Shown here piece by piece: positions 5,175-5,294 of a stretch of DNA of 5,294 nt; within the stretch, counting starts at the first letter, position 1, and every line of letters starts with the position of its first letter. Source of the stretch: 188UL27-1 sp038526275. GTDB lineage: Bacteria > Pseudomonadota > Alphaproteobacteria > Rhodobacterales > Rhodobacteraceae. The notes beneath the pieces are model-generated. The model was not told where the DNA came from. It worked only from the letters and a program-made list of their open reading frames with translations, and made no database searches. Where the stretch lies: assembly GCA_038526275.1 (NCBI GenBank), contig JBCBGY010000260.1, positions 1 through 5,294 of the forward strand, in the 5' to 3' direction. Both the position numbers and the translations under genes were made by a program.

Positions 5175-5294
5175 TTTGCGTTATCTTGGCACCGGTCTTA
5201 GTGCAACCCTGGTGAAAGTCTGGGCGGTCGGGCATGATCAGGAAGGCCCGATTACAAATTTTTGGGAAAGTCGGGCGAGAATTGTCGACCTTTC
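5175..5294. other. non-coding tail with competing hairpins
   Basis: No convincing gene lies in these 120 nt. GCCCGA (5246-5251) can pair with an upstream TCGGGC (5228-5233; 12-nt loop) or a downstream TCGGGC (5271-5276; 19-nt loop), but not both at once. A GCAC/GTGC pair (5189-5192 with 5201-5204) precedes them. This could be the leader of a gene beyond the window edge. The stems are short and no T-run follows. Confidence 0.3.

Noticed and set aside
5180..5294. Cobalamin-riboswitch-like core (GGTGAAAGTC followed by a G/C stem, later GGGAAAGTCGGGC)
   Set aside because: The conserved GGGAA before the loop and the ACTGT of the B12 box are not there, and the spacing to the later GGGAA-like part is too short.

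Overview
The window reads as a chromosomal piece of an alphaproteobacterium, most likely of the Rhodobacterales. Most of it is GC-rich (60-72% in hand-counted lines of serS and the sigma gene). The SerRS, the DUF2235 hydrolase (WFPGDH type) and the GlcG/HbpS-like protein all look like Rhodobacteraceae proteins. This placement rests on family recall, not on a search.

Layout from left to right. (1) A complete seryl-tRNA synthetase gene (73-1371, +), with a plausible promoter just upstream and a clear intrinsic terminator downstream (1402-1438). (2) An AT-rich island (about 40% GC, hand-counted over 1621-1920) holding one unrecognised gene for a 169-residue protein (1518-2027, +), probably acquired. 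(3) A run of exactly 100 N (2080-2179) with the same 55 bases on both sides. This looks like an assembly join between contigs overlapping by one k-mer, so the true sequence is probably continuous. (4) A minus-strand DUF2235 alpha/beta-hydrolase (2264-3427) that converges on the island. (5) A divergent intergenic region (3428-3648) with one copy of a 37-nt dispersed repeat. (6) A plus-strand two-gene unit: an ECF-type sigma factor (3649-4194) overlapping by 8 nt a two-helix membrane protein (4187-4564), a likely sigma/regulator pair. (7) A GlcG/HbpS-family small protein (4684-5112), followed by the second 37-nt repeat copy (5138-5174) and about 120 nt of non-coding sequence with competing hairpins.

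The genes do not form one pathway. serS is housekeeping. The sigma gene and its overlapping partner form a translationally coupled regulatory module. The hydrolase and the HbpS-like gene are separate single units. I did not find a convincing new multi-gene system. The points most worth a second look are the orphan AT-rich gene, the artefact-like gap beside it, the 37-nt element shared by two intergenic regions, and the sigma/membrane-protein pair.
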